A stretch of 64,000 nt of DNA from CAMDPA01 sp965223035 (GTDB taxonomy: Bacteria; Pseudomonadota; Alphaproteobacteria; Rhizobiales; Hyphomicrobiaceae): contig OZ244980.1 in NCBI GenBank assembly GCA_965223035.1, positions 1,116,001 to 1,180,000 of the forward strand, given 5' to 3'. This document shows, piece by piece, positions 33,718 to 42,942 of the stretch. The translations under genes were made by a program, and so were the position numbers. The notes beneath the pieces are model-generated. The model saw only the letters and a list, made by a program, of their open reading frames with translations. It made no database searches and was not told where the DNA came from. Each line of letters opens with the position of its first letter. Position 1 is the stretch's first letter.

Positions 33718-33951
33718 CGGGAGCACCTCCTTGGGGATCGGCCCAGCTAACGCTCATAAACTTTTGGACTTGAGAAGCGAGAGCGGTCCGTGACCAGGTC
33801 GAAAGCGGGAGCTGGCATACATCGACGGCGGATAGACGCTGCGTGGTGTCCGCAGTGCGCATGCGGGTCGCATACGGCAACGGCAGCTCGCCCGACCATG
33901 TCAAACGCCTTCGTCCCAGCGGGCCTTCTCCTTGTCGGCGATCGGGCAGTC

Positions 33952-34809
33952 TCACCCACCGGTAGCGAAGCCGGGGTAGCAGGTCATGCCGCCGTCGACG
34001 AAGATCGTAACGCCATTGATATAGTCAGCCATGTCGGACGCCAGAAACACCGCCACATTGGCGATATCCTCAGGCTCGCCGATCCTTTGGTAAGGAACCA
34101 GTTTCATGAGGTCAGCATAAGCTTCCGGCGTATCCCAGGCGGATGTATTGATAGGTGTACGAATCGCCCCCGGCCCGATCGCGTTAACGCGAATGCGGTG
34201 CGGCGCCAGTTCTTGTGCAAGGCTTTTCATCATCATGTGAATGCCGCCTTTGGAGGAAGCGTAATTGACATGGCCGCTCCATGGAATGATTTCGTGTACC
34301 GAACTCATGCAGATGATCTTGCCGGCGGCGACGGAAACATCCTTGCGCACGCCGCGACGCAAGAACTCCTTGGCTGCCTCGCGAATGCACAGGAACTGTC
34401 CGGTCAAATTGACATTGATGACCGTATTCCATTGCTCCAGGGACATCTGGACCACCGATGAATCCCGCTGCAATCCCGCATTCGCCACCAAAATATCGAG
34501 GGTGCCGAAGGCGGCGATCGCCTGAGTGAACATGCGCTCAACCTCGGCCTCTTTCGACACGTCGGCTTTTATCGCCAGCCCCTTGCCGCCTTCCGCTTCG
34601 ATCGCCTCGACGACCTTTTGCGCCGCCTCTTCGTTGACGACATAATTGACAATGATATCGGCGCCCGCGCGCGCCAGGCCAATCGCGACGGCCTCTCCGA
34701 TGCCGGAGTTTGCTCCGGTGACCAACGCCTTCTGTCCAGTCAAAAGCTTTGGGCATGCGACATAATTCGGCAGATCGTGATTGAATGGTGAAGCTTTCGT
34801 TTCGGTCAT
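33952..34809 (-). CDS. SDR-family oxidoreductase, glucose 1-dehydrogenase-like
   Basis: 285-residue classical SDR with a 25-residue N-terminal extension (MTETKASPFNHDLPNYVACP). The cofactor motif is TGANSGIGEAVAIG (about 31-44). NYVVNEEAAQKV after beta-2 (no acidic residue) suggests NADP. NAG is present (VANAGL), the catalytic tyrosine-lysine are in HVNYASSKGGIHMMMKSLAQ (about 175-194), and the C-terminal DYINGVTIFVDGGMTCYPGF is that of glucose 1-dehydrogenases. Its reaction would be oxidation of a sugar or similar alcohol. It is divergent from the GH15 gene with about 440 bases between, an association compatible with sugar metabolism. The assignment rests on the family only. Confidence 0.85.
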   Translation of the reverse strand: MTETKASPFNHDLPNYVACPKLLTGQKALVTGANSGIGEAVAIGLARAGADIIVNYVVNEEAAQKVVEAIEAEGGKGLAIKADVSKEAEVERMFTQAIAAFGTLDILVANAGLQRDSSVVQMSLEQWNTVINVNLTGQFLCIREAAKEFLRRGVRKDVSVAAGKIICMSSVHEIIPWSGHVNYASSKGGIHMMMKSLAQELAPHRIRVNAIGPGAIRTPINTSAWDTPEAYADLMKLVPYQRIGEPEDIANVAVFLASDMADYINGVTIFVDGGMTCYPGFATGG

Positions 34810-35248
34810 GGTCGTCTCCTTGCTGTGCTGAGACTGCGGGCTATTACGGCATTAGCCCAAGCCGTGGGAGTGTTGGTATTTGAAACAATTGACTTGTGGC
34901 AAAGGATCGGTAGTTGCGGCGTTCGCGGAATTCAATGGTTTCGAGATATTATCCGGCAATCGATGACAATGCATCTTGATCATCAGCTTTCGCTGCCGTG
35001 GTCAGGCATTTATCTAGCGCTTGCTGGCCATTGGATAGTGGCTAGTATGGGTCCTCTGCCGCTTGCGGCATTCATTCGCACAGGTGTTGGCCATTATCTC
35101 ACGTTATTTGCCACGGCGTGCGGAGCCACGGCTGCCTTGCCGACTGCCACGCGAAGGGTTGCGGCGTTGCGCCCGCTTTCGACAACCGAGTGGGCCAGAC
35201 AGGTAGGACGATCACACGGCGTACCGGGTATTAGAAGGTGTGACTACC
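34810..35248. other. Divergent intergenic region (SDR / GH15)
   Basis: About 440 bases that should contain both promoters. A 186-codon rightward frame covers the region and overlaps the GH15 start by 140 bases in another frame. It has no ribosome-binding site, an odd composition and no recognised homology, so I do not call it. Confidence 0.4.
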
Positions 35249-37093
35249 ATGAGCTACCAATCAATCAGCAACTATGGCATTATCGGCGATATGCGGAGCG
35301 CGGCTCTGGTCAGCGTCACGGGCTCGATCGATTGGCTCTGCATGCCACGGTTCGATTCGCCCAGCGTCTTCGCGGCAATTCTTGACGATGCGAAAGGCGG
35401 CTTTTTCCAAATCTGTCCGGCTGAAATTGAGGCGAGCAGCTACAAGCAATTCTACTGGCCAGACACCAACGTACTGGTCACCCGCTTCCTCCAGGAAGGG
35501 TCGGCTGCGGAACTCGTCGATTTCATGCCCGTCGGCGAGGCTTCCGCATTCGCTACGTTTCGGCGCCAGCTGATTCGCCGGGTCACGGCCGTGCGTGGTC
35601 AGATTAGGCTACGCATGGTGTGCCGGCCGGCCTTCAACTACGCCCGTGACGCTCACACCATGGCGCTGACCGGCGACGGCGCGGAATTTCGGTCGTCCAA
35701 TGCCGACCTGGGCCTGGCGACATCGGTTCCTTTGCGGATCGAGAACAACGGAGTTGTCGCCGATTTCACCTTGGCTCCCGGTGAGTCAGCCGTTTTCACC
35801 CTGCGCGAACTAGCTCGGAGCGAGGCGTGCGGCCCCTTCCTATCGGAGCAGGATACCGAGGCGGCGTTTCGCGAAACGGTCACCTATTGGCGCAACTGGT
35901 TGTCCAACAACACTTACAGGGGCCGCTGGCGGGAAATTGTTGACCGCTCGGCGCTGGCGCTCAAGCTGCTGACCTACGAACCGACAGGTGCGATCGTTGC
36001 CGCGCCGACCTGCAGTTTGCCGGAGGGTATCGGTGGCGAGCGCAATTGGGATTATCGATATACCTGGCTCAGGGATTCGGCGTTTACGGTCTTTTCGCTG
36101 CTCCGTCTCGGCTTTACCAAAGAGGCGGAAGATTTCGTCAAGTTCATCGCCGGATTATGCGCGCAGCCGAACCCCGACGGCTCGTTGCAGATCATGTACG
36201 GGATCGACGGTCGCAGGGACCTGACGGAGGAGGTTCTCGACCATCTCGACGGCTACAAGGGATCGCGCCCTGTACGCATCGGCAACGGCGCTTACAATCA
36301 GCTGCAGCTGGACATCTATGGCGAACTGTTGGACGCCATGTATCTGTTCAATAAGTACGTGCACCCATTGGTCCATGAAAACTGGCTCACCGTCAACCGT
36401 CTCGTCGACTGGGTCTGTGACAACTGGCAGCGCAAGGATGAAGGGATTTGGGAGGTTCGTGGCGGCCGACAGGATTTCGTTTATTCAAAGCTGATGTGCT
36501 GGGTAGCCATTGATAGAGCCCTGAGGATTGCCAATAAGCGGTCTTTTCCGGCTGATCGGGCGCGCTGGACCCGCGTGCGCGATGCGATATATCGGGACAT
36601 CATGGAAAAGGGTTGGAACGAAAAAATCGGTGCCTTTGTTCAGCATTATGGAAGCGACACCCTGGACGCCGCGAACCTGCGGTTGATCCTCACCTTATTC
36701 CTTTCGCCTGCTGATCCCAGAACGACCCGATTGTTAGACGCGGTCCTGCAGCCACCGGCAAAAGGTGGACTGGTCTCAAACAGCCTAGTCTATCGCTACA
36801 ACGTGCGAAAGACAGTGGACGGGCTACACGGCGAAGAGGGAACATTCAACATTTGCACGTTCTGGCTGGTCGACGCCCTGGCTCACGCCGGACGCTTCGA
36901 CCGACGGCGTGTGGACGAGGCCCGACTGATCTTTGAGCGCATGCTCGGCTTTGCCAACCATCTCGGTCTTTACGCCGAGGAGACCGGACCGAGTGGCGAC
37001 GGGCTGGGCAACTTTCCGCAGGCCTTTACCCATCTGTCGTTGATCAGCGCGGCAATGAACCTTGATCGGCTACTCGGCGAAGGGAACGGATAG
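35249..37093 (+). CDS. Glycoside hydrolase family 15 protein (glucoamylase/trehalase-like)
   Basis: I take ATG 35249 (MSYQSISNYGIIGDMRSAAL) with AGAAGG 11 bases upstream, giving 614 residues. An N-terminal beta-sandwich (about 1-230) precedes an (alpha/alpha)6 barrel: RNWDYRYTWLRDSAFTVFSL (about 270-289, substrate-binding Trp-Leu-Arg-Asp), GSLQIMYGIDGRRDLTEEVL (acid region), VRIGNGAYNQLQLDIYGELL, GIWEVRGGRQDFVYSKLMCW (about 420, catalytic Glu candidate) and EEGTFNICTFWLVDALAHAG (about 535, second catalytic Glu). This subgroup without secretion signal is cytoplasmic and includes trehalases of mycobacteria as well as glucodextranase-like enzymes. It hydrolyses a terminal alpha-glucosidic bond. 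Confidence 0.9.
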   Translation: MSYQSISNYGIIGDMRSAALVSVTGSIDWLCMPRFDSPSVFAAILDDAKGGFFQICPAEIEASSYKQFYWPDTNVLVTRFLQEGSAAELVDFMPVGEASAFATFRRQLIRRVTAVRGQIRLRMVCRPAFNYARDAHTMALTGDGAEFRSSNADLGLATSVPLRIENNGVVADFTLAPGESAVFTLRELARSEACGPFLSEQDTEAAFRETVTYWRNWLSNNTYRGRWREIVDRSALALKLLTYEPTGAIVAAPTCSLPEGIGGERNWDYRYTWLRDSAFTVFSLLRLGFTKEAEDFVKFIAGLCAQPNPDGSLQIMYGIDGRRDLTEEVLDHLDGYKGSRPVRIGNGAYNQLQLDIYGELLDAMYLFNKYVHPLVHENWLTVNRLVDWVCDNWQRKDEGIWEVRGGRQDFVYSKLMCWVAIDRALRIANKRSFPADRARWTRVRDAIYRDIMEKGWNEKIGAFVQHYGSDTLDAANLRLILTLFLSPADPRTTRLLDAVLQPPAKGGLVSNSLVYRYNVRKTVDGLHGEEGTFNICTFWLVDALAHAGRFDRRRVDEARLIFERMLGFANHLGLYAEETGPSGDGLGNFPQAFTHLSLISAAMNLDRLLGEGNG

Positions 37094-37436
37094 TGGCCTG
37101 GTGATGGGTCGCCTGCGGCTGCCCGAGCGCGATCAGCGTGATGGTGTGCCCCGACCAGGCGAAAGCATCGCTAGATCATCGTGCGTTCGTGCTTCGTGAT
37201 TTTCCCGTCGATGATCGGCTCCACATCAATTCCAGAAAGGTTTAAATATTTCTCGTTGGTGTGTAGCCAAAGTGGCTGCCGGCGTGCGTTCCCGCCCCAT
37301 CCGTTTCAATACGCATTTTTTCCATGTTGGGTGACGTCATCAACCAAGATCTGCCAATCTGCAGACGCTGCCGCCTGCTGCTTGAACAGCTATTTGACTG
37401 CATCGACACCGGTCTCCACCACATGCTGCAATGTGA
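37094..37436. other. Intergenic region with a repeat fragment
   Basis: CTAGATCATCGTGCG at 37171-37185 is the left end of a type A/B repeat without the remainder. No gene is recognised in the other 300 bases; the only frames are of atypical composition. Confidence 0.35.
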
Positions 37437-37795
37437 TTGACGTATCCCGGCACGCACAGTTCCTCAGTTGTGCGCGCGTCGAGGCTGGTCGCCTGTACGA
37501 TCGGGATTATGGTTCTGTCGTGGCCGTTGTTCTGGTTCATGCTTCACCAATATGTCACGCTCGTGTTGATCGGCTGGCTCGGTTTTGCGGTTGCTTTTGG
37601 CTGGATCTATGCCGCCAATTCGGCGACCATGGCCGATATTCTATCGCATCGTGACTGAATCACCGTGCTGTCGATCGGCTACGATCTCACCCTGTCGGTG
37701 TTCGACGCTACCGCGCCGTTGGTCGCGACATGTCGGCTGGAGCGGACAGCGGACGACTTGGCCCGGTCTGCTACCTGATGGCGCTGAGGACTTGA
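37437..37795 (+). pseudogene. Remnant of an MHS-type MFS transporter
   Basis: The frame reads IGIMVLSWPLFWFMLHQYVT, LVLIGWLGFAVAFGWIYAAN, MADILSHRD, then TGA (37656-37658), then in frame ITVLSIGYDLTLSVFDATAP LVATC. A frameshift follows and GPVCYLMALRT finishes the match. These are helices 9-11 of metabolite:H+ symporters (canonical: ...FPTRVRTTGLSIGYNLxxxxFGGTAPLVATYL). The stop falls where FPTRVR should continue. Everything N-terminal is missing. Confidence 0.7.
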
Positions 37796-38307
37796 GACAC
37801 TCAGCCGTGCTGCGTGCCGAGCGTCTCGCCGATGTCGCCGATGCGTCGGTCGATCTTGTGTTTTCGCATTACGCGCTTCACTGGGTTTTGGACAAGTCGA
37901 CCATGCTTGACGAGGTGCAGCGCGTGTTGCGCCCCGGCGGCCGATTTGTTGCCGAATGTCTCGGTAAGCCGATCGAATTTCTGGAGCATCTCTTCGCACT
38001 CATGCCGCTCGGTCAACAGTCACTACAAAGGAACGACTATCGCTCGGATGCGCAATGGCGCGCCATGCTCGAAACGCGACCATTCAACATCATCGATTTC
38101 AGTTGGTCGGCCATAACCCTAAGGTTTGCAGATATCGCTGCACTGTTTTCGTGGTTGGAAGGGACGTCGCATGGTGATTTCCGGCGCGACTTGCTGCCGG
38201 TCAATCGATTGCAACATATCGGTCGACAGTATCCCGATGTTGTCAATATCGGTGGATCTGCCCTGCGTATGATGCTGCGTCGCATGCCGGCGCCGGAAGC
38301 GACCTAA
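37796..38307 (+). pseudogene. N-terminally truncated class I SAM-dependent methyltransferase
   Basis: The open frame continues through ADVADASVDLVFSHYALHWV, LDEVQRVLRPGGRFVAECLG (motifs corresponding to beta-4/post-II and beta-5 of Methyltransf_11 proteins) to RRMPAPEAT. The SAM-binding glycine motif (beta-1, E/DxGxGxG) is not present, and the frame instead overlaps the MFS relic upstream. About 170 residues of the C-terminal half are well preserved. A GTG at 37807 might allow translation, but without motif I it cannot bind SAM normally. Confidence 0.65.
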
Positions 38308-38497
38308 GGATGATTGACGTCGCCCTATGACAGTATCATGACGAATTAAAGTGGCTATCAACATCGTTGCGGAGAACCATCCGCCATCACATCGGCGATG
38401 GATCCTCGTTGGTGCAAAAATTGACGGCAATTCGGCTTGTCAATCCCATCAGAATATGGCTCATTGACAGCGTCCTCGAAATTGAAACGTATCAGTG

Positions 38498-38998
38498 ATG
38501 GTCGAATATTCGAGATATGTCGCCGCGGTGGTGGCTTTGGCTGTGGCTTTTCTTTCCCCGTGGAACGCCGTAAACAGGCCGGCGCTCGCGTCTGAGATCG
38601 GGGCCTTGGGCAAGCAAGGTCTGTCCAATGTCGAGGTGACCTCGATCAAGCAGACGATCGTTGCTTGGACGGATGCACTGATCAATGGTGACCTTGAATT
38701 GTGGAACAGCTACTGGGCGCCAGGCAGCGTGCTGATGCCGCCTGGCCTCGGACGCATTACCGGTGCGGCAATGCGCAATTCGCTAGCCCGCACACCGCCC
38801 TATGATAACATTGCAAGTGCGACATTCTCCGATTGGGACGTGGTCGGCCGCGAAGATCTCGCCGTGGTGGCCAATAATATTACCATTCAGCCAAAGTCTG
38901 GTGGACCGCCCAACGTCTCCAAGCAACTCATTATCATGCGCCGGCATGGAACGAACAAATGGTTGGTTCAGGCCGTGATGTTCAACGCGCTGAATTGA
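38498..38998 (+). CDS. Exported NTF2-like (SnoaL/DUF4440-type) protein
   Basis: The 166-residue product from ATG 38498 has a hydrophobic N-terminal export signal (VAAVVALAVAFLSPWNAVN), followed by an NTF2-like alpha+beta fold: VEVTSIKQTIVAWTDALIN, LELWNSYWAPGSVLMPPG, a DVVGREDLAVVANNITI strand and KWLVQAVMFNALN at the end. The cone-shaped fold accommodates small ligands and in many families carries out hydrolysis, isomerisation or just binding. It lies 100 bases ahead of the first sulfatase and could be co-transcribed with it. The function is not predictable beyond the fold. Confidence 0.75.
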   Translation: MVEYSRYVAAVVALAVAFLSPWNAVNRPALASEIGALGKQGLSNVEVTSIKQTIVAWTDALINGDLELWNSYWAPGSVLMPPGLGRITGAAMRNSLARTPPYDNIASATFSDWDVVGREDLAVVANNITIQPKSGGPPNVSKQLIIMRRHGTNKWLVQAVMFNALN

Positions 38999-39098
38999 GC
39001 CGGCCATCTGCGATTATTGCCGGCCTCACCGGTCGAGAAACCCGGCAGGCGGCTGCCAATGATTGATGAACAGCAATTTTTCGGCAGGAGTTAAAGAC

Positions 39099-40721
39099 GT
39101 GAGAGCTTTTCTTTATCTGGCCGCCGCCAGCCTCGTTTTTGGCTTAGCACCTCAGACGCTCGGGCAAGACAAGCCGAACTTCGTCATGATCATGGGGGAT
39201 GATATCGGCTGGTACAACATCGGTGCCTACCATCGCGGCATCATGGCAAGCCGTACGCCAAACATCGACAAGATAGCCGCCGAAGGCGCTCTATTCACCG
39301 ACTACTATGCTGAGGCCAGCTGCACGGCCGGGCGCGCCAACTTCATCACGGGCCAATTACCCATTCGCACCGGTCTGACAACGGTTGGTCAGGCCGGGCA
39401 GGACATCGGCATGCCAGCCGAGTCGCCAACCATCGCGGCCGCGCTCAAGACGCTCGGCTATGCGACCGGCCAATTCGGAAAAAACCACCTCGGCGATCTC
39501 AACAAATATCTGCCGTGCGTCCATGGATTTGATGAGTATTTCGGCTGGCTCTATCACCTCGATGCGATGGAGGACCCATTTAATCGGACCTATCCTCCCG
39601 AGTTAAGGCGTAGCATCGGCCCGCGCAATCTGGTCTCGTGCAAGGCCACTGCCAAAGAAGACACAACACGCGATCCGCGGTGGGGCGTTGTCGGCAAACA
39701 GGAGGTGGTCGACGAGGGACCGCTACCGCCCCGACCCATGGCTGGCATCAAGTACGACATGGAGACGATCGACGATGAGGTCACCAAACGCAGCCTTGAC
39801 TTCATCGATCGCGCCCACGGTGAGGGCAAACCGTTCTTCTTATGGGTGAACCCGTCCCGGATGCACGTCTTTACACATTTGTCGGAGAAATACCTCAACA
39901 AGATCACGCCGGCGAACAATTGGACCATCTCAGAAGCGGGCATGGCCCAGTTTGACGACGTCGTCGGAGCCGTAATGGCAAAGCTCGACCAACTCGGCAT
40001 TGCCGAGAATACGATTATCGCAGTCACCAGCGACAATGGGGCAGAGTACTTCTCTTGGCCCGACGGCGGTGTCACGCCGTTCGCTGGAACCAAGGGAATG
40101 ACCACCGAAGGTGGCTTCCGCGTGCCTTTGGTTGTTCGCTGGCCCAACAGGATCGAGCCCGGTCGGGTGATCAACGCTGTCGTATCCGGCCTCGATTGGT
40201 TCCCGACTTATGTGGCGGCGGCTGGCGGATCAGCCGACATCGCCAACGACCTCCGGCAAGGCACGAAGCTCAACGGCAAAGACTATAAGGTTCATCTCGA
40301 CGGATATAACCAACTCGACCTGCTTACCGGGCGCGGTCGGTCGAAGCGCAAGGAACTCTGGTACTTCGCTGAGGCTAACATTGGCGCAGCCCGTATCGGC
40401 GACTTCAAATATACATTCTTAAACCAACCGGATGGATGGTTTGGAGCCAAGCAGAACGTCAACTGGCCGATCCTGACCAACCTTCGCGCCGATCCGTTCG
40501 AGCGCTGTAACAACTTCGCCAACTGCCCACCGGCCATGCTGGACTTTTTCGGGCATGAATTCTGGAGGTTCACGTTCGTGCAACAGGAGGTGGCGAAGCT
40601 CGCCAAGACCTTTGTCGACTTCCCGCCGCAGCAGGATCCAGCTTCGTTCAACCTCGACCAGGTCAAGCAGAAGATCCGGCAGCTGCAAGAGAAAATGAAG
40701 AGCGGTAATCCCCAACGGTAG
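39099..40721 (+). CDS. Exported arylsulfatase (type I, formylglycine-dependent)
   Basis: I prefer GTG 39099 as start (AGGAG eight bases upstream, followed at once by a signal peptide RAFLYLAAASLVFGLAPQ); an ATG at 39066 lies in frame upstream. The 540-residue mature part begins with KPNFVMIMGDDIGWYNIGAY (metal-binding Asp-Asp). The nucleophile is in EASCTAGRANFITGQLPIRT (Cys about residue 75), of the C-x-A-x-R type that is converted to formylglycine. KNHLGDL, FFLWVNPSRMHVFTHL and AVTSDNGAEYFSWPDGG supply the remaining active-site residues. It cleaves sulfate esters in the periplasm. No formylglycine-generating enzyme is in the window, so maturation depends on a gene elsewhere. Confidence 0.9.
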   Translation: MRAFLYLAAASLVFGLAPQTLGQDKPNFVMIMGDDIGWYNIGAYHRGIMASRTPNIDKIAAEGALFTDYYAEASCTAGRANFITGQLPIRTGLTTVGQAGQDIGMPAESPTIAAALKTLGYATGQFGKNHLGDLNKYLPCVHGFDEYFGWLYHLDAMEDPFNRTYPPELRRSIGPRNLVSCKATAKEDTTRDPRWGVVGKQEVVDEGPLPPRPMAGIKYDMETIDDEVTKRSLDFIDRAHGEGKPFFLWVNPSRMHVFTHLSEKYLNKITPANNWTISEAGMAQFDDVVGAVMAKLDQLGIAENTIIAVTSDNGAEYFSWPDGGVTPFAGTKGMTTEGGFRVPLVVRWPNRIEPGRVINAVVSGLDWFPTYVAAAGGSADIANDLRQGTKLNGKDYKVHLDGYNQLDLLTGRGRSKRKELWYFAEANIGAARIGDFKYTFLNQPDGWFGAKQNVNWPILTNLRADPFERCNNFANCPPAMLDFFGHEFWRFTFVQQEVAKLAKTFVDFPPQQDPASFNLDQVKQKIRQLQEKMKSGNPQR

Positions 40722-41326
40722 CTTCTGACCCTCGGGTTGGTTGCCGTAAGGCGGTATCGCTAACAACAACCGGCGCAATTTCGGCGACGGTCAGCGTTTT
40801 GAATTGGCGTCGATCGATCCGGTGGTTGCCGGCACCGGGATTCCCATCTTTAGAATTTTTGTGTGCGTCTCTCGCGCCGCCTTTATGGCAACTATGGCAG
40901 CAAACAGTGACGCTGGTTGTTTTCGGTTGCGCCAACCGCTTGCGGGCCGGTTGCTGATCGAGACCCCCTTTTAAGAGGAGCTTGGTCGAACCACCGCTGC
41001 TGTCGAGCGGTGTTTCTGGCAGCAAGCTCCCCATTGCGGAACGGTCATCCGCCTGCACTGTTGGGGTCAATTCGGGTCCACACGACCAGCTTGGGTGTCA
41101 CAGCGGTGCGATCGCGTTGGACAAGCTTACCGGGCTGGCCTATGAACGACGATTACGCGTGAGATGCGGGATGTCTGGCGGCCAGCGGTGAGATCGGCAG
41201 CATGGCACGGGCGGAAATTGGTGGACGTGCGCTTGATTGGCTGATTGACCGCAACGGCTTTTCACCGGCGCGCAGTTCGGCGCATTTGCCTGCCCCGCAC
41301 GCCGGCACGGCTTATTGATGGATTGA
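40722..41326. other. Intergenic region without a recognised gene
   Basis: About 600 bases. A 135-codon leftward frame contains CCHSCHK, which matches the haem c motif CxxCH, but it has no signal peptide, no axial methionine context and an atypical composition, and it overlaps the sulfatase end. I judge it chance. The promoter of the next gene probably lies near the end. Confidence 0.4.
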
Positions 41327-42646
41327 ATGGCGATGGGCATTTTGCATGATATGGGACGGGCGGCGGCCATTGTGCTCGGCGTTGCCGCCATCGGAGCCAG
41401 CTATTTCCTCGGCTATCATGACGGTCGCACCGGCGCCCCCTTAAGTTTGTTGAGCGAAACCAGCTCTGCGCAAGCGCAGGCGGTGGACCGCTCTGTCCCG
41501 TGGTCACCGACCAAACCGTATCCGGCACAGACGGTTTATTATCCCGGCACGGAGACCCTTGCGCCAGACGAGATGCGAGTCATCGCCTGCGGCACGGGCA
41601 TGCCGCAGCCACGGTTGAAGCAAGCGGCGGCGTGTTTTCTCGTCGAACTCGGCAATGGCGACAAGTTCATCTTCGACATGGGTGAAGGTTCCTTTGAACG
41701 CATCATGGCGCTCGGCATTCCTCTGGATCAGCTGGACAAGGTGTTTCTCGGCCATCTTCACTTGGACCATGCCGGGGACTTTCCGGCGTTCTATTTCACC
41801 GGGCCGGTCAACAATCGGCTGAAGCCGCTGCGGGTGTGGGGGGTGAGCGGGGTCAAGCCGGAATGGGGCACCAAGTCGTGGATCGACCACCTGAAAAAGG
41901 CTTGGGCTTGGGAGGCCGCCTCCCGAGGCAGCGCTGTCGATCCGCGCGGTTTGCAGTTGGAGGTCAACGAGTTCGATTGGACCGCGGTCAACAACGTCAT
42001 CTACAATGAGAATGGGGTAACCGTACGCACCATTCCTGCCATCCACCTGGATCAATCGGTCAGCTTCATATTGCAATGGAATGGCCTTAAGTTCGCGTTT
42101 TCGAGTGATACGCTGCCCAACAAGTGGTGGTTGGATCATACCAAGGGTGCCGATCTTTCAATCCACGAATGTTTTATTCCGCCCCAATTCATGGTCGAGC
42201 GCTACGGCATGACTCCAGCCGAAGCCGTTTACGTTGGCACCCAGGGACATACGGCGGCGCAGGCCTTCGGCAAGATCATGGCGTTGACCGGACCCCGGCG
42301 CGCCGTCTGCTACCACTTTCAAAACGATCATGACACCGCCCCCGTGGTCGAAGCCGAAATCCGCAAAACCTACGATGGCCCGCTCGATTTGGCCCAAGAT
42401 TTCATGGTTTGGAACGTGACCAAGGGCAGCATTCGAACCCGCATGGCGGTGCCCAATCACGAATCCTATCCAGCGCCCCCTCAGCGCGAGAAGCAACCGG
42501 CCAAGGCACAGGAAGGTTATCGCATGACCGACTTCAGTTTCTCCGGCGTCGAACCGGAGTCGGCCAAAGTCACCAACCAACTGATTGAGGACTTCAACAA
42601 GAAGCTCGGTACCAGCATCGAGCCTGCCGTCACCAAGCTACCATGA
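41327..42646 (+). CDS. Exported MBL-fold metallo-hydrolase, GntH-like (paralogue 1)
   Basis: The 439-residue product begins MAMGILHDMGRAAAIVLGVA with a helix that serves as signal or anchor. It is followed by YYPGTETLAPDEMRVIACGT and the metallo-beta-lactamase motif GHLHLDHAGD (about 142-151, HxHxDH), then the distant ligands in IPAIHLDQS, FAFSSDTLPN and CYHFQNDHD. The dinuclear-zinc site seems complete. The closest named family I know is the GntH-type MBL proteins, named for a guanitoxin cluster; that name indicates similarity only, since no other guanitoxin gene is here. RNase Z-like folds are a second possibility, but the export signal argues against RNA. A second homologue lies at 48074. 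Confidence 0.85.
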   Translation: MAMGILHDMGRAAAIVLGVAAIGASYFLGYHDGRTGAPLSLLSETSSAQAQAVDRSVPWSPTKPYPAQTVYYPGTETLAPDEMRVIACGTGMPQPRLKQAAACFLVELGNGDKFIFDMGEGSFERIMALGIPLDQLDKVFLGHLHLDHAGDFPAFYFTGPVNNRLKPLRVWGVSGVKPEWGTKSWIDHLKKAWAWEAASRGSAVDPRGLQLEVNEFDWTAVNNVIYNENGVTVRTIPAIHLDQSVSFILQWNGLKFAFSSDTLPNKWWLDHTKGADLSIHECFIPPQFMVERYGMTPAEAVYVGTQGHTAAQAFGKIMALTGPRRAVCYHFQNDHDTAPVVEAEIRKTYDGPLDLAQDFMVWNVTKGSIRTRMAVPNHESYPAPPQREKQPAKAQEGYRMTDFSFSGVEPESAKVTNQLIEDFNKKLGTSIEPAVTKLP

Positions 42647-42668
42647 GCCAGATGTTGGGTGAGCAATG

Positions 42669-42692
42669 TTGGAATGTGGCGAACAAGCCGGA
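42669..42692. repeat. 24-bp dispersed motif, copy 1
   Basis: TTGGAATGTGGCGAACAAGC CGGA; 23 of 24 bases also occur at 46087-46110. It lies between the MBL-fold gene and the second sulfatase. Confidence 0.55.
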
Positions 42693-42942
42693 TGATGCGC
42701 ACCGCCGACGAACGGTCGACACACAATTGATGTTGGCCATCGCAAGCGGGACGATGTGGCTGACAAGAGATGCTTACCCCGTGCGATCGAGCAATTTGTC
42801 TTTATCGCGACGCTCATAATCCAAATGTCTAATAGTGACTTGCGGGCCGTTGTAGTCCATGAACCAAGGCAGACGGGAGCTTACCCACTCTGCTTGATGC
42901 CTTTCAGTACAACTCACCGCACGTTGGCATGAGGTGAACCGA

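Noticed and set aside
33790..34461. A 223-codon rightward frame opposite the glucose-dehydrogenase-like SDR
   Set aside because: It overlaps the SDR gene on the opposite strand and shows no family resemblance.
34825..35385. A 186-codon frame upstream of the GH15 gene
   Set aside because: Overlaps the GH15 start in another frame, no ribosome-binding site, no homology.
40663..41070. A leftward frame with CCHSCHK resembling a haem c site
   Set aside because: A lone CxxCH in an atypical, partly antisense frame without signal peptide or axial ligand context; most likely chance.
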